A DNA stretch of 64,000 nucleotides from Rhodospirillaceae bacterium (lineage in GTDB: Bacteria; Pseudomonadota; Alphaproteobacteria; Thalassobaculales; Thalassobaculaceae): assembly GCA_018401495.1 (NCBI GenBank), contig JAGYJX010000027.1, forward strand, positions 47,827 through 111,826, read 5' to 3'. Each line of letters begins with the position of its first letter. The first letter of the stretch is position 1. Under the pieces are notes generated by a model that searched no databases, was not told the origin of the DNA, and worked only from the letters and a program-made list of their open reading frames with translations. The position numbers were made by a program, and so were the translations under genes. Of this stretch, positions 47,612 to 56,426 are shown in pieces.

Positions 47612-49330
47612 ATGTCAGGCAAGAACCAGAGCTTCGAGGTTCACGCGTGCCGAGAGGGACGCTGGACCATCGAGACCACCACAGCGTCCCAGTCCGATGC
47701 CGAGGCCATCGCTCGCAAGTCCTTGTCAAAGACAGGTGTTTCCGGCGTCAGGGTAATCCGCGAAGTAGCGCGCGGTGACACGGCGCGGGAAAAAGTCGTC
47801 TTCGAACAGACCCGCGAGCTGCGCGACAGCGGCAAGATCTTCGTCAACGACGTCGACGAGGCGCCGTATTGCGAGACGGTGGAGGAACTTTATGCCGGTC
47901 GGGGCCGGCAAACCATCAATCGGCTGTTCCGCGCCTATCTCGACAAGAACAGCGTGACCGCCGCCGAGGTCATGCATGATTTTCGCGAGCTTCGGCGCAT
48001 CGCCGATCTCGACACTCTGATGGCGTCGGGGGTCGGCAAGGTCGCCACTCTTCAGTCAAAGGGGCGTGACGACGTCGACACCAACGCGCGCCGGGACACG
48101 CTGTACGGTTTCCTGAACGAGATCACCGCTCGCGCCCGCACCGCCTCCGAGAAGAAATTGCCGACCATCCGGGCCGAGGGTTTCGAAGCGGCCATCGAGA
48201 AGGTCATCGCCGCCACCCGGCCGGCCGAGTGCGACTTCATGCTGCGGGTGCTGGTGACGCGCGAACTGGTGCAGCAGCGTTCGTTCTTCGGCAAGCTGGC
48301 GCAGACGGTGGACTGGGCCGAGCCGACCGAGGACCAGCAGGCCCGTGCGTTGCTCGACACCTTCATCTCCGACGTGCTGGCGAACGCCGAAACGCTCCAG
48401 GACCTGATCGGGTTGCAGCCCAACCTTGGGGCCGCGGTCGCCGCCCTGGTCGACCTCGCACAGGGCAAGATGGAGACCGCGAGCGAGGGCCGACCGTCGG
48501 ATTCGCCGGAAGCGTTGGCAGGCCGTCTGAACACCCTCATCGCCCAGCACGCCCTGCCGGACAGCCAAGCCATGCTGGTCGAGCGCATCCGTCGCCAGAT
48601 CGAGGCCAAGAGCCCGCTCACCCGGGGCGAGCCCGAGGAGGAGGAAGAGGCCTTCCGGTCGCTGATCGGCAAGCTGATGCCCCAGGATGATCTGTTCGGC
48701 GGAGGATCGATCGCCGAGGCTCTGACCCACCGGCAGTCCCGGCTGCTGAACAAGGGCGGCGTCGCGGGGCTGAAGGAGGCCACCGGTCGGCTTCTGCCGA
48801 CCTTGGCGGACCCGGCGCGCAAGGCAGCCTACCTGCTCGCCCTGTCCGAAAGCCGACTGGCGTCGACGATCGGCGACGAGATCAACCAGCAGCTCGAAGG
48901 GCTGTTCGTCCGACCGGAATCGGTGCGCGACATCGTCAAGGACAGCCGGCCGCCGAACAAGAAGATGCAGACCATCACCGCCGTGTTCCACAAGGTCCGG
49001 GTATCCGGCCTTGAGGACGGGCTCAAGTCCAGGATAACCGGCCGCCTCGACGAACTGCTCGCCAGTTACATCGTCGACGACCGCATCCTGGAGCGGGTCG
49101 ACGATCCGAGCCGTCCGCTGCACGTCCGCGCCTTCATGTTGCTGGCAATGTGCACGCCCGAGATGCTGCCCGAAGGCAAGGCGTCGCAACTGGCCCGCAA
49201 GATCGTGGTCAAGCACCTGAAGCGGCCGAATTTCGAGGGCGAGCTGGTGGCGGCGGCGCCGACGCACGAGAAGGAGCGCATCCTGCGCGACTTTCACGTC
49301 CAGCTTTACCGCTGCGGGTTCATGGGATAG
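47612..49330 (+). CDS. Large conserved-looking hypothetical protein
   Basis: A 572-residue soluble protein from ATG 47612, with GGAGGGG 5 bases upstream. Residues 1-60 form a small alpha/beta domain (SFEVHACREGRWTIETTTAS...); the rest is almost all helical, with GRGRQTINRLFRAYLDKNSVT, CDFMLRVLVTRELVQQRSFFGKL-type segments, an acidic patch (EEEEE near residue 340) and a final helix bundle. It has no signal peptide, membrane helix or catalytic motif that I recognise. It starts 15 bases from the divergent membrane protein gene. Confidence 0.82.
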   Translation: MSGKNQSFEVHACREGRWTIETTTASQSDAEAIARKSLSKTGVSGVRVIREVARGDTAREKVVFEQTRELRDSGKIFVNDVDEAPYCETVEELYAGRGRQTINRLFRAYLDKNSVTAAEVMHDFRELRRIADLDTLMASGVGKVATLQSKGRDDVDTNARRDTLYGFLNEITARARTASEKKLPTIRAEGFEAAIEKVIAATRPAECDFMLRVLVTRELVQQRSFFGKLAQTVDWAEPTEDQQARALLDTFISDVLANAETLQDLIGLQPNLGAAVAALVDLAQGKMETASEGRPSDSPEALAGRLNTLIAQHALPDSQAMLVERIRRQIEAKSPLTRGEPEEEEEAFRSLIGKLMPQDDLFGGGSIAEALTHRQSRLLNKGGVAGLKEATGRLLPTLADPARKAAYLLALSESRLASTIGDEINQQLEGLFVRPESVRDIVKDSRPPNKKMQTITAVFHKVRVSGLEDGLKSRITGRLDELLASYIVDDRILERVDDPSRPLHVRAFMLLAMCTPEMLPEGKASQLARKIVVKHLKRPNFEGELVAAAPTHEKERILRDFHVQLYRCGFMG

Positions 49331-49351
49331 CGGCTGGCGCTTCCCGGCCCG

Positions 49352-50157
49352 TCACTGGTCGTAGGGGTTGCGCCGCAGCCAGTCGCCGAGCTGGCGCTCG
49401 CCGATCAGGCAGTCGTAGCCGCGGGCGCGGCGTATCGCGGGCCGGCCCGGGGCGAGGCCGGCGATCTCCAGCACCAGCTTGCGCCGTATCGCCGCGCCGA
49501 AATCGTCGAACCCTTCCGCCACCAGCACGAAGGCGCCGGGTCCGGCGACCACGCACTCCTCGAAATAGACGTCGAGGTCCTCCAGGATGGGAAGCCGTAC
49601 GGCCCGATCCGGTCGTTCAGGATCGCCAGCCCGTTCAGCGACACCCCGGCCGCGATCGCGGCATCGCGGGCCGCCAGCACCGGCAAGCCGTTGTTGTTCG
49701 GTCCGTCGGCGGAGATGTCGATCACCCGCCGAGTGCCGGCGAAACCGTTGCCACGGAACAGCGGCAGCGCCGACAGCACCGCGCCGCTGATCGAGGTACG
49801 CTGGCCTGACACGATGTCGGCGTCGGCCAGGCGGGCCGCAAACGCCTCGGCGGCCGGCAAGCCGTCGATGAGATGCCAGCCGACCAGCAGCCGGACATGC
49901 TCGAGACCGGCCCATTCCAGATAGCTGACGGCGATGCGGCCGTGCGGGCCGCCGGTGGCGGCGCCGATCACTTCCGGGCTGGTCATGGCCCTGACGTAGC
50001 CCTGGCGCTGCAACGCCGCCTCCGACGGGTCGATCGAACCGGAAACGTCGACCGCCAGAACCAGTTCGAGGTCGACCGCCAGTTCGGCCTCGGCGACCGC
50101 ACCTCGCCCGGCCGCAAGGCCGGCCAGCACCATCAGGACGCTCAGGATCCAGCGCAT
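49352..50157 (-). CDS. DUF1194 (von Willebrand factor A-like) secreted protein, frameshifted
   Basis: Two frames give 268 residues. A signal peptide (WILSVLMVLAGLAAG) leads to the vWA-like domain: VLAVDVSGSIDPSEAALQRQG with the DxSxS metal motif, and VIDISADGPNNNGLP. The C-terminal part DVYFEECVVAGPGAFVLVAEGF is in another frame; adding one base near 49594 gives YGLPILEDLDVYFEECV. This is the DUF1194 pattern of alphaproteobacteria. It is probably periplasmic; function is unknown. Confidence 0.85.
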
Positions 50158-50195
50158 GGGCTGGAGGATAGCACGCACCGTCGGCGCTGCGACCG

Positions 50196-51411
50196 TCAGG
50201 CGGCCAGGGCCAGCCAGCCGACCGCGACCAGCATCGACACCAGGGTCATCGGAACGCCGCAACGGGCATGGTCGAGGAACGACAGGCGCACGCCGACGCT
50301 GGCGGCGCGCTCGGCGACGATCAGGTTGGCGAGGCTGCCCACCAGCAGCAGGTTGCCGGCCAGGGTCGACAGCAGGGCGAGCGCCTGCAACGTGACTTCA
50401 GGCAGGTCCGGGCGCAACGCCAGCACCAGCACCACCGCCGGCACGTTGCCGATGGTGTTGCTGGCGACCAGCGTCAGCGGCGCCAGCACCGCCAGCCGGG
50501 TCGGATCGCCGCCGGCCGCCTGCAGGCCGGCGACCGCGTCGCCGACCATCGTCAGCCCGGCGAGCGCGTCGGTGATCACGAACAGCCCGACGAACAGCAG
50601 CAGCAGCGGCCAGTCGACATGCGCCAGCATGTCCCGGGTGGTGCGACGGCGGGTCACCAGCAGCGCCCCGGCGACAATCAGAACGCCGGTCGCCTGCGGC
50701 AGCGGCAGCGCGAAGCAGGCCAGCAGGGCGACGGTGGCGATGGCGCCCTTGGCGATGCCCCAGCGGTGCACCGCCGGTCGGTCCCGCGACGGGGCCAGGC
50801 CGGGCGCGTCGAGCGCCTGTCGCCAGATCACCGCCACCGTCGCGTAGACCACCACCAGCGCCAGCCACCGCCGGCGGTCCGCAGACCGCGAGGAACGACC
50901 AGAAATCCAGCCCGCCGGCCTGGCCGATCAGGATGTTCTGCGGGTTGCCGATGATGGTCGCCGCCGAGCCGGCGTTCGCGGCCCCCGCCAGGGCGATCAG
51001 GTACGGCCGCGGGTCGAGGCCGCGCGCCGCGATGCCGTGGCACAGCAGCGGCGTCATCGCGAACACCACCACGTCGTTGGCCAGCACCGAGGACAGGCCG
51101 CCGCCGACGATCACCGTCAACGCCAGCAGCCGCCGCGGCGACGCCCCGCCATGGCCGATGGCGTGCGCGCAGAGGTCATAGAAGCCGCTGACGTAGAACT
51201 GCGCCGACAGCACCATCAGCCCGAACAGCACCACCAGCGTCGGCACGTCGACCGATTCCGCCACGCCGGCGTCGTCGACCGCGCCGGCGGCGTACAGCAC
51301 CAGCGCCCCGAGCAGCGCGAACCCGGTGCGGTCGACGCCGAGGCCCGGGATCCTTCCAAGGGCCAGGCCGACATAGACCGCGACGAAAACGATGACGACC
51401 AGCGCGGTCAC
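50196..51411 (-). CDS. ArsB/NhaD/SLC13-type anion permease, frameshifted
   Basis: Two frames give a 404-residue inner-membrane transporter with about ten helices. The first frame (GTG 51411) has GLSSVLANDVVVFAMTPLLC and AGAANAGSAATIIGNPQNILIG; the second has LLLLFVGLFVITDALAG and LVASNTIGNVPAVVLVLAL. The repeated SNT/NPQN-type motifs are the ion- and anion-binding hairpins of the IT superfamily. Removing one base of the CC pair at 50865-50866 joins the frames as PPAVLALVVVYATVAV. The substrate may be arsenite, sodium/dicarboxylate or similar; it is not decided. Confidence 0.85.
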
Positions 51412-51427
51412 GGTCGGCGCCGGAGGC

Positions 51428-52845
51428 TCACGCGGCGGACTCGTCGCTCAGCGAAGCCAACTCGTCGACGGTCACCGGCTTGATCGGCGCCCGGATCCGG
51501 AAATAGCCGACCGCAGCCGGGCTGACGCCGTTGGCGTGCGCGATCATCTCGCTGACGGTGAGCCCGCACATCCGTCCCTGGCACGGCCCCATGCCGCAAC
51601 GCGCATAGGCCTTCGCCTGGTTCGGGCCGGCCGCGTTGCCGGCCACCGCCCGGAGCGCGCCGGCGGTCACCTCCTCGCAGCGGCACACGATGGCGTCGTC
51701 TTCCGGCGTCGCGATCCAGTCCGGAGCCGGGTAGAGCGCGTCCAGCAAACGCCGCAGCGACCGTTCGCCCCGGCGCCGGGCCAGCCAGGGCGTCGCCCGG
51801 AACTCACAGGCGCTCTCGCCGAGCCGCCCGATCCGGCCGGCGACACCCAGCGCCGCGAGCCGGCCTGACGCTTCGGCGGCGCGCGCCCCAAGGATGCCGC
51901 CGCCGTCGCCCGCGACGAACACCCCGGCCGCCGAGGTCTCGCCCCAGCTGTCGGTCACCGGGTGGAAGCAGCGCTGCGCGTCGTGCCAACGGTGATCGGC
52001 GCCGACCAGCCTGGTCAGCTGCGGGTTCGGGACCACGCCTTCGTGCAGCGCGACCGCGTCGGCCTCGATCCGCTCCTCGTCGCCCGAGACCGAGCGAAAC
52101 CGCACCGCGGCCACCGACCCGTCCGGACCGGCCTCGGCGCACACCTCCCTGACATGCCGCCAGACCGGCACGCCCGAGCGATCGCGCGCCCGCAACAGCG
52201 CCAGCCCCTTGCGAAGCGTGTCCGGGGCCCCGAGCGCCGCCGCCGGCAGGAGCGCCATCGCAGCGGTCAACCGTCCCGGCGGCGTGGTGTCCAGGATCGC
52301 CGCCACCGGGATCCGGGCCGCCCCGAGCTGGGCGGCCAGCAGCAGCGGCAGCGGGCCGGACCCGACGATCACCAGTCGGCCACGCGGGTACACCGCCGCC
52401 TGCTTCAACGCCACCTGCACCGCCCCGACCGTCGTGACACCCGGCAACGTCCAGCCGGGTATCGGCACCGGCCGCTCCATCGCACCGGTCGCGATCAGCA
52501 CGGCGCGCGCCCGGACGCGCCGCGCCTGTCCCAACTCGGACCACACCACCTCGCGCATACCGCCGGCGACCGGACCGACTTGCCAGACCGTCGCCCCTTG
52601 GCGGCGCTCGACACCCGCGCCGCCGCGACCAGGGCAGCACCCCGCGCGTAGTCGGCACCGAGAAACCGGAGATCGGCAGGCCGGCGGTCGACCACGCGGG
52701 AGGCCGAGCGATAGACCTGTCCGCCCGGCTCGGGTTGCTCGTCCAGGATCAGGCTGTCGAGTTCCAGGTCGCGGGCCTCGGCGGCGGCCGCCAGCCCGGC
52801 CGGCCCGGCGCCGATGATGACGAAGTCGCGCACCGCCTCCGTCAC
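51428..52845 (-). CDS. FAD/NAD(P)-binding oxidoreductase with BFD-like [2Fe-2S] domain, frameshifted
   Basis: Two frames give 472 residues. The FAD motif is FVIIGAGPAGLAAAAEARD with ILDEQPEPGGQVYR; the second nucleotide site is LVIVGSGPLPLLLAAQLG; and the C-terminal BFD-like cysteines are IVCRCEEVTAG and CGMGPCQGRMCG. This matches the alpha subunit of three-part opine, D-hydroxyproline or HcnB-type dehydrogenases. One base missing from the CCC run at 52614-52616 separates the frames. The start GTG 52845 overlaps the stop of the [2Fe-2S] subunit (GTGA). Confidence 0.88.
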
Positions 52846-53153
52846 CCGACGTCTCCCAGCGCCGCCGGTCCGCGCTGACGCCGCACGCGCATGCCCTCGG
52901 CGACGGCCACCAGGCATGCCTGACGGTTCGGAACACCGTCGATCTCCACCAGGCATTCGAAGCACACGCCCATCATGCAGTACGCGCCGCGCGCGGCGCC
53001 GCTGACCGTGCTGGTCCGAGTAGCCCCGGCACCGGCCGCCAACAGTGCCGTGGCGACCGTGTCGCCCTCGCGCCCCTCCACCGGTTCGCCCTCGAACAGG
53101 AACGCGATACGGCGCACGCGGCCGGGATCGGATAGGCGCGCAAAGCTCATCAT
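52842..53153 (-). CDS. (2Fe-2S)-binding oxidoreductase subunit
   Basis: A 103-residue small subunit. Plant-type ferredoxin-like cysteines are in GAYCMMGVCFECLVEIDG and NRQACLVAV. IAFLFEGEPVEGREGDTVATALLAAG is the usual opening of HcnA/opine-oxidase gamma subunits. It starts inside the stop of the regulator gene (ATGA at 53153-53150) and its stop overlaps the FAD subunit, so the three genes form a tight operon. It should shuttle electrons between flavins. Confidence 0.9.
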   Translation of the reverse strand: MMSFARLSDPGRVRRIAFLFEGEPVEGREGDTVATALLAAGAGATRTSTVSGAARGAYCMMGVCFECLVEIDGVPNRQACLVAVAEGMRVRRQRGPAALGDVG

Positions 53154-53752
53154 TCTCGGGTCCGGTCGACGTGGCGGTCGGGGGCGGGCGGCTCGTGCAC
53201 GGTCATGGTGAAACGGACTGCGTCGGAGAGCGCAAGGTAGGCGTGTCGGCGGTCGCCGGCAAAGGTCATTCCGTCGCCGGCGGCGAGTTCGACGCGCTGT
53301 CCGTCGACCTCGACGGCGAGGCCGCCGGCGACGACATGGATGATCTCGCGGGTGCCGGCGGCGTGCGCCGCGCCGTCGTAGCGCTCGCCGGCCCGCAACT
53401 CCCACTCCCAGAGTTCCAGCATGTCCGGGCCGCGGGTGCCGGCCAGCAGGCGCGCCGTTCCGCCGCCCGGTCCGCGCCAGAGCACCGGCACCTCGTGCGA
53501 CCTCACCACCTGGATGCCCGCGCCGGCATCCTCTGCCAGCAGGTCCACGACGGCGACGCCGAGCGCCGACGCCAGCCGGCAGAGCGTGGCGATGTTGGGG
53601 TTCGAGCGCGCCCGCTCGATCTGCACGACCACGCCCTTGCTGAGCCCGGCCCGCCGCGCGAGCTGCTCGAAGGACAGCCGCTGGTCGTGCCGCAGCAGCG
53701 CGACGTTGCGGGCGATCACGGCGGCCATCGGGTCGGGGTCGGGTACAGCCAT
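53150..53752 (-). CDS. XRE-family regulator with C-terminal cupin
   Basis: A 200-residue regulator. The helix-turn-helix is LSFEQLARRAGLSKGVVVQIERARSN-type at about residues 27-52, with the N-P-N-I-A-T-L helix after it; the cupin (about residues 100-190) has HAAGTREIIHVVAGGLAVEVDG and GDGMTFAGDRRHAYLA. Such proteins bind small effectors, often amino acids or polyamines. It heads the operon with the [2Fe-2S]/FAD subunits and probably controls it and the divergent gene at 53825. Confidence 0.9.
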   Translation of the reverse strand: MAVPDPDPMAAVIARNVALLRHDQRLSFEQLARRAGLSKGVVVQIERARSNPNIATLCRLASALGVAVVDLLAEDAGAGIQVVRSHEVPVLWRGPGGGTARLLAGTRGPDMLELWEWELRAGERYDGAAHAAGTREIIHVVAGGLAVEVDGQRVELAAGDGMTFAGDRRHAYLALSDAVRFTMTVHEPPAPDRHVDRTRE

Positions 53753-53763
53753 CGGTCATTCCA

Positions 53764-53791
53764 TTGACACGATCGGGAATTTTGATAGTAA
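53764..53791 (+). promoter_or_regulatory. Candidate sigma-70 promoter in the XRE/B3-B4 divergent gap
   Basis: TTGACA at 53764-53769 and TAGTAA at 53786-53791 are separated by 16 bases, in the 72-base AT-richer gap. CGATCG occurs at 53770-53775 and 53805-53810, possibly as operator half-sites for the XRE-cupin protein. Confidence 0.45.
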
Positions 53792-53824
53792 CACTCGAAT
53801 GCAACGATCGGTCAAAGAGATCGC

Positions 53825-54509
53825 ATGATGCCCGACTTCACTCCCGCCGTCTCGCCCGCCATCCTGGCGCTTAGGCCCGACTTCCGGGCGGTCAGCGTGC
53901 GGGTTTTCGGAGGCCGCAACCTCCCAGAGGACGCCGCCGCGACGGCGCTGCTGCGGGACGCGGTCGCCGGGGTCGACTACGCCTCCGGCCTGGGCCGACG
54001 CGCATCTGGAAGCGTGGGCCGCGGCCTACCGCGCCTTCGGGGCCAAGCCCAACCGCACCCCCTGCTCGGCCGAGGCCCTGCGCAAGCGCGCCCTCAAGCA
54101 GGGAGCGCTGCCGGCGATCAACGCCGTCGTCGACGTCTACAACGCGCTCAGCCTGCGCTACGCGATCCCGGTCGGCGGCGAGGATCTGTCGGCCTACGCC
54201 GGGTCGCCCCGCCTGATCGTCGCCGACGGCACCGAGCCGTTCGAAACCACCGCGGACGGCGAGGCCGTGCTCGAGACCGTCGAGCCCGGCGAGGTGGTGT
54301 GGCGCGACGACCGCGGCGTCACCTGCCGGCGCTGGAACTGGCGGCAGGGTCCGCGCACCCGCCTGACCGAGGCGAGCCGGGACATGTGGTTCGTGTTCGA
54401 GCGTCTCGACCCGATGCCGATGGACGCGGTGCAGGAGGCCGCCGAGATCCTGGTCGACAGCCTGCGCCGGCTGGCGCCGGGGCTGCGGGCCGACGTCACG
54501 ACGCTCTGA
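53825..54509 (+). CDS. B3/B4 tRNA-binding domain protein, frameshifted
   Basis: Two frames give 227 residues of a stand-alone B3/B4 domain, the editing-type domain found in phenylalanyl-tRNA synthetase beta. The first frame has LRPDFRAVSVRVFGG; the second has AHLEAWAAAYRAFGAKPNRTPCSAEALRKRAL, LPAINAVVDVYNALSLRYAIPVGGEDL and TRLTEASRDMWFVFE. Removing one base at about 53985-53990 joins them. COG3382 proteins may clear mischarged tRNAs or act in metabolism; function is not certain. It is divergent from the XRE-cupin operon. Confidence 0.85.
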
Positions 54510-54511
54510 GG

Positions 54512-54546
54512 CGCCGGCGATTACCCACGGCGTAATTTCGCCGGCG
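54512..54546 (+). terminator. Hairpin after the B3/B4 gene
   Basis: CGCCGGCGATTAC pairs with GTAAttTCGCCGGCG (2-base bulge), a 9+4-bp stem, starting 3 bases after the stop. There is no U-tract, so it may be a weak terminator or an mRNA-stabilising structure before the next gene. Confidence 0.4.
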
Positions 54547-54602
54547 GCGGGCGTCGGTCATGGTCGGGGCCTTCTGCCACCCGAGCCTGGAAGGCCGCCG
54601 CG

Positions 54603-54935
54603 ATGATCTCCCTCACCTACGACGAGCAGGCAGTCACCTTCGTCATCACGCTGCTCCTGAAGCCGGGCTGCGCGCGGGCGTTCCTCGACCTGCTCGCCCC
54701 GGTCCTCGACGCCATGCGGCACGAGCCGGCGTTCATCGACGCGGTCCTGCACCAGGACCCGGACGACCCGCAACGCTTCCTGCTCTACGAGACCTGGGCC
54801 GGCCTGGACGACGTGGTGCAGGTCCAGATGCACCGCGACTACCGCCAGGCGTACTGGGACGGGCTGCCGGCGCTGCTCGCCGAGGAGCGCCGGGTCCAGG
54901 TCTGGAAGCCGATGCGCGGCGACCTCGCGCCGTGA
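54603..54935 (+). CDS. Putative quinol monooxygenase / ABM-domain protein
   Basis: A 110-residue dimeric alpha/beta-barrel protein of the antibiotic biosynthesis monooxygenase (YgiN) type. Marks are VTFVITLLLKPGCARAFLDLL, FIDAVLHQDPDDPQRFLLYETWAG and the C-terminal VQVWKPM strand. Such proteins act on quinols or degrade small aromatic or heme-like compounds, sometimes without cofactors. ATG 54603 is the only suitable start; it lies downstream of a hairpin. Confidence 0.85.
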   Translation: MISLTYDEQAVTFVITLLLKPGCARAFLDLLAPVLDAMRHEPAFIDAVLHQDPDDPQRFLLYETWAGLDDVVQVQMHRDYRQAYWDGLPALLAEERRVQVWKPMRGDLAP

Positions 54936-54947
54936 GTCCCGGCCGCG

Positions 54948-56073
54948 CTATGCCGCCGCAACCGCCCCGAAACGTTCCGGCGAGAACGCCGCGAACGCTT
55001 CGTTGAAGCCGTCGCTCAACAGCGCCGGCGCCAGGTCGAGGGCGTGCGCGGCGGCGAGCGTGACGCCGCTGTGGCAGGTGACGACATAGGCGCCGGGGCT
55101 GGTCTCGGACTCGGCGTAGATCGGGAAGCCGTCGGGCGACATGATGCGCAGCGCCGACCAGCTGCGCACGATCCGGGCCCGACCGATCGCCGGCAGGATC
55201 CGCCGCGCCCGCGCCGCCAGCCGAGCCACCGTCGCGAGGTCGAGGGAAGTGTCCTCGCCGACCCGGTCGGAACTGGCGCCGATCATCACCGTGCCCTCCT
55301 CGGTCTGGCGCAGCCGCGCCATCGGGTGCGACAGCAGCGGGGCAAGGCGCTCGGTCACCAGGATGTGGCCGCGGTCGGGGGCGGTCGGCACCCGCAGTCC
55401 GACCATCGGCCCGAGCCGGGCGTTGCCGAGGCCGGCCGCCAGCACGACCTTGCCGGCGTAGACCGTGCCGCCGGCGGTCTCGACCGCGTAGCCCGAGCCG
55501 ATCCGCGCCGATGCGTTCGGCCCGCTGGCCGTGACGGTACTCGACGCGGTGCCGCGCCAGGCCGGCGTGCAGCCCGCGCAGCAGGTACAACGGGCTGACA
55601 TGGCCGTCGTGCGGGCAGAACGCGCCGCCGATCACCTCCGGGCCGAGCGCCGGCTCCAACTCCCGCACCTGCTGGGCGTCGAGGATCCGGGTGTCGTTCG
55701 CGCCGACGCCCGGCTGGTTGTGCATGCGCCGGATCTCGAGTTCGCCCGCCGCCATCTCCGCGGCGTCCACGAACGGCTCTATGCCCCCGGGCTGCCGGAG
55801 ACCGACATCGACCCCTTCCTCGCCGGCGATGGCGGCGGCCAGCTCCGGCCAGCGGGTGGCGCTGTTGCGGGTCCAGGCCGCGTATTCCGGCATGCCGTCG
55901 CCCTTGCCCTGCACCCAGACCAGGCCGAAATTGCCGCGCGACGCGCGCAACGCGTCGTCGCCTTCGTCCAGCACGACGACCTTGGCGCCGGCCCGGCCGA
56001 GCCCCCAGGCGACGGCCGATCCGACCAGGCCGCCGCCGATCACGACGACGTCGACCGGCCCGGTCGCCGTCAC
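54948..56073 (-). CDS. DAO-type FAD-dependent oxidoreductase, frameshifted
   Basis: Two frames give 374 residues. The FAD motif is VDVVVIGGGLVGSAVAWGLG; the next segment RASRGNFGLVWVQGKGDG is typical of the beta subunit of HcnC/opine-oxidase-like dehydrogenases. The C-terminal frame has VVLAAGLGNARLGPMVG, RGHILVTERL, VRSWSALRIMSPDGFPIY and VVTCHSGVTLAAAHALDLA. Removing one base at about 55503-55504 joins them as ERIGAIGSGYAVETAG. The start GTG 56073 overlaps the ArsC-like stop. It may be the beta partner of the FAD and [2Fe-2S] subunits at 51.4-53.2 kb. Confidence 0.88.
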
Positions 56074-56426
56074 GACAGCGCCTCCACCCGGGCCTGCTCG
56101 GCCTTGCCGAAGCCGACAACGATGGCGCCGTCGGCGCCGACGAACACCGGCCGCTTGACCAGCGCCGGGTTGGCGACCAGCAGGTCGACGACGGTCGCCG
56201 GGTCGTCGGCCTTCGCCTGTGCCGCGTCGTCCAGCCCTCGCCACGTCGTGCCGCGCCGGTTGACCAGCGCGTCGGCGCCGACCGCGTCGAGCCAGGCGCG
56301 CACCTCCGGGGCGGTCAGGCCGTCGGCCCGCACGTCCTTGAAGGTGTGCGGCACCGCCCTGCCATCCAGCCAGGCGCGCGCCTTCCGGCAGGTGTCGCAG
56401 TTCTTCAGGCCCCAGACGGTGATCAC
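56070..56426 (-). CDS. ArsC/Spx-family thioredoxin-fold protein
   Basis: A 118-residue protein starting at GTG 56426. The redox motif is NCDTCRKARAWL at about residues 9-20 (CxxC), and VNRRGTTWRGL with RPVFVGADGAIVVGFG fits the YffB/Spx branch. It is likely a cytoplasmic thiol protein rather than a true arsenate reductase. It overlaps the carboxypeptidase gene upstream and the FAD gene downstream by 4 bases each, so the three are coupled. Confidence 0.87.
   Translation of the reverse strand: MITVWGLKNCDTCRKARAWLDGRAVPHTFKDVRADGLTAPEVRAWLDAVGADALVNRRGTTWRGLDDAAQAKADDPATVVDLLVANPALVKRPVFVGADGAIVVGFGKAEQARVEALS

Noticed and set aside
51428..56073. Hydrogen cyanide synthase (HcnABC)
   Set aside because: Subunit types match, but the third subunit is not contiguous and the XRE-cupin regulator fits amino-acid catabolism better; cyanide production cannot be claimed.
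56070..56426. Arsenate resistance operon (ArsC with ArsB-like permease)
   Set aside because: The permease at 50.2-51.4 kb is 5 kb away in another unit and the ArsC-like protein looks like the YffB/Spx branch.
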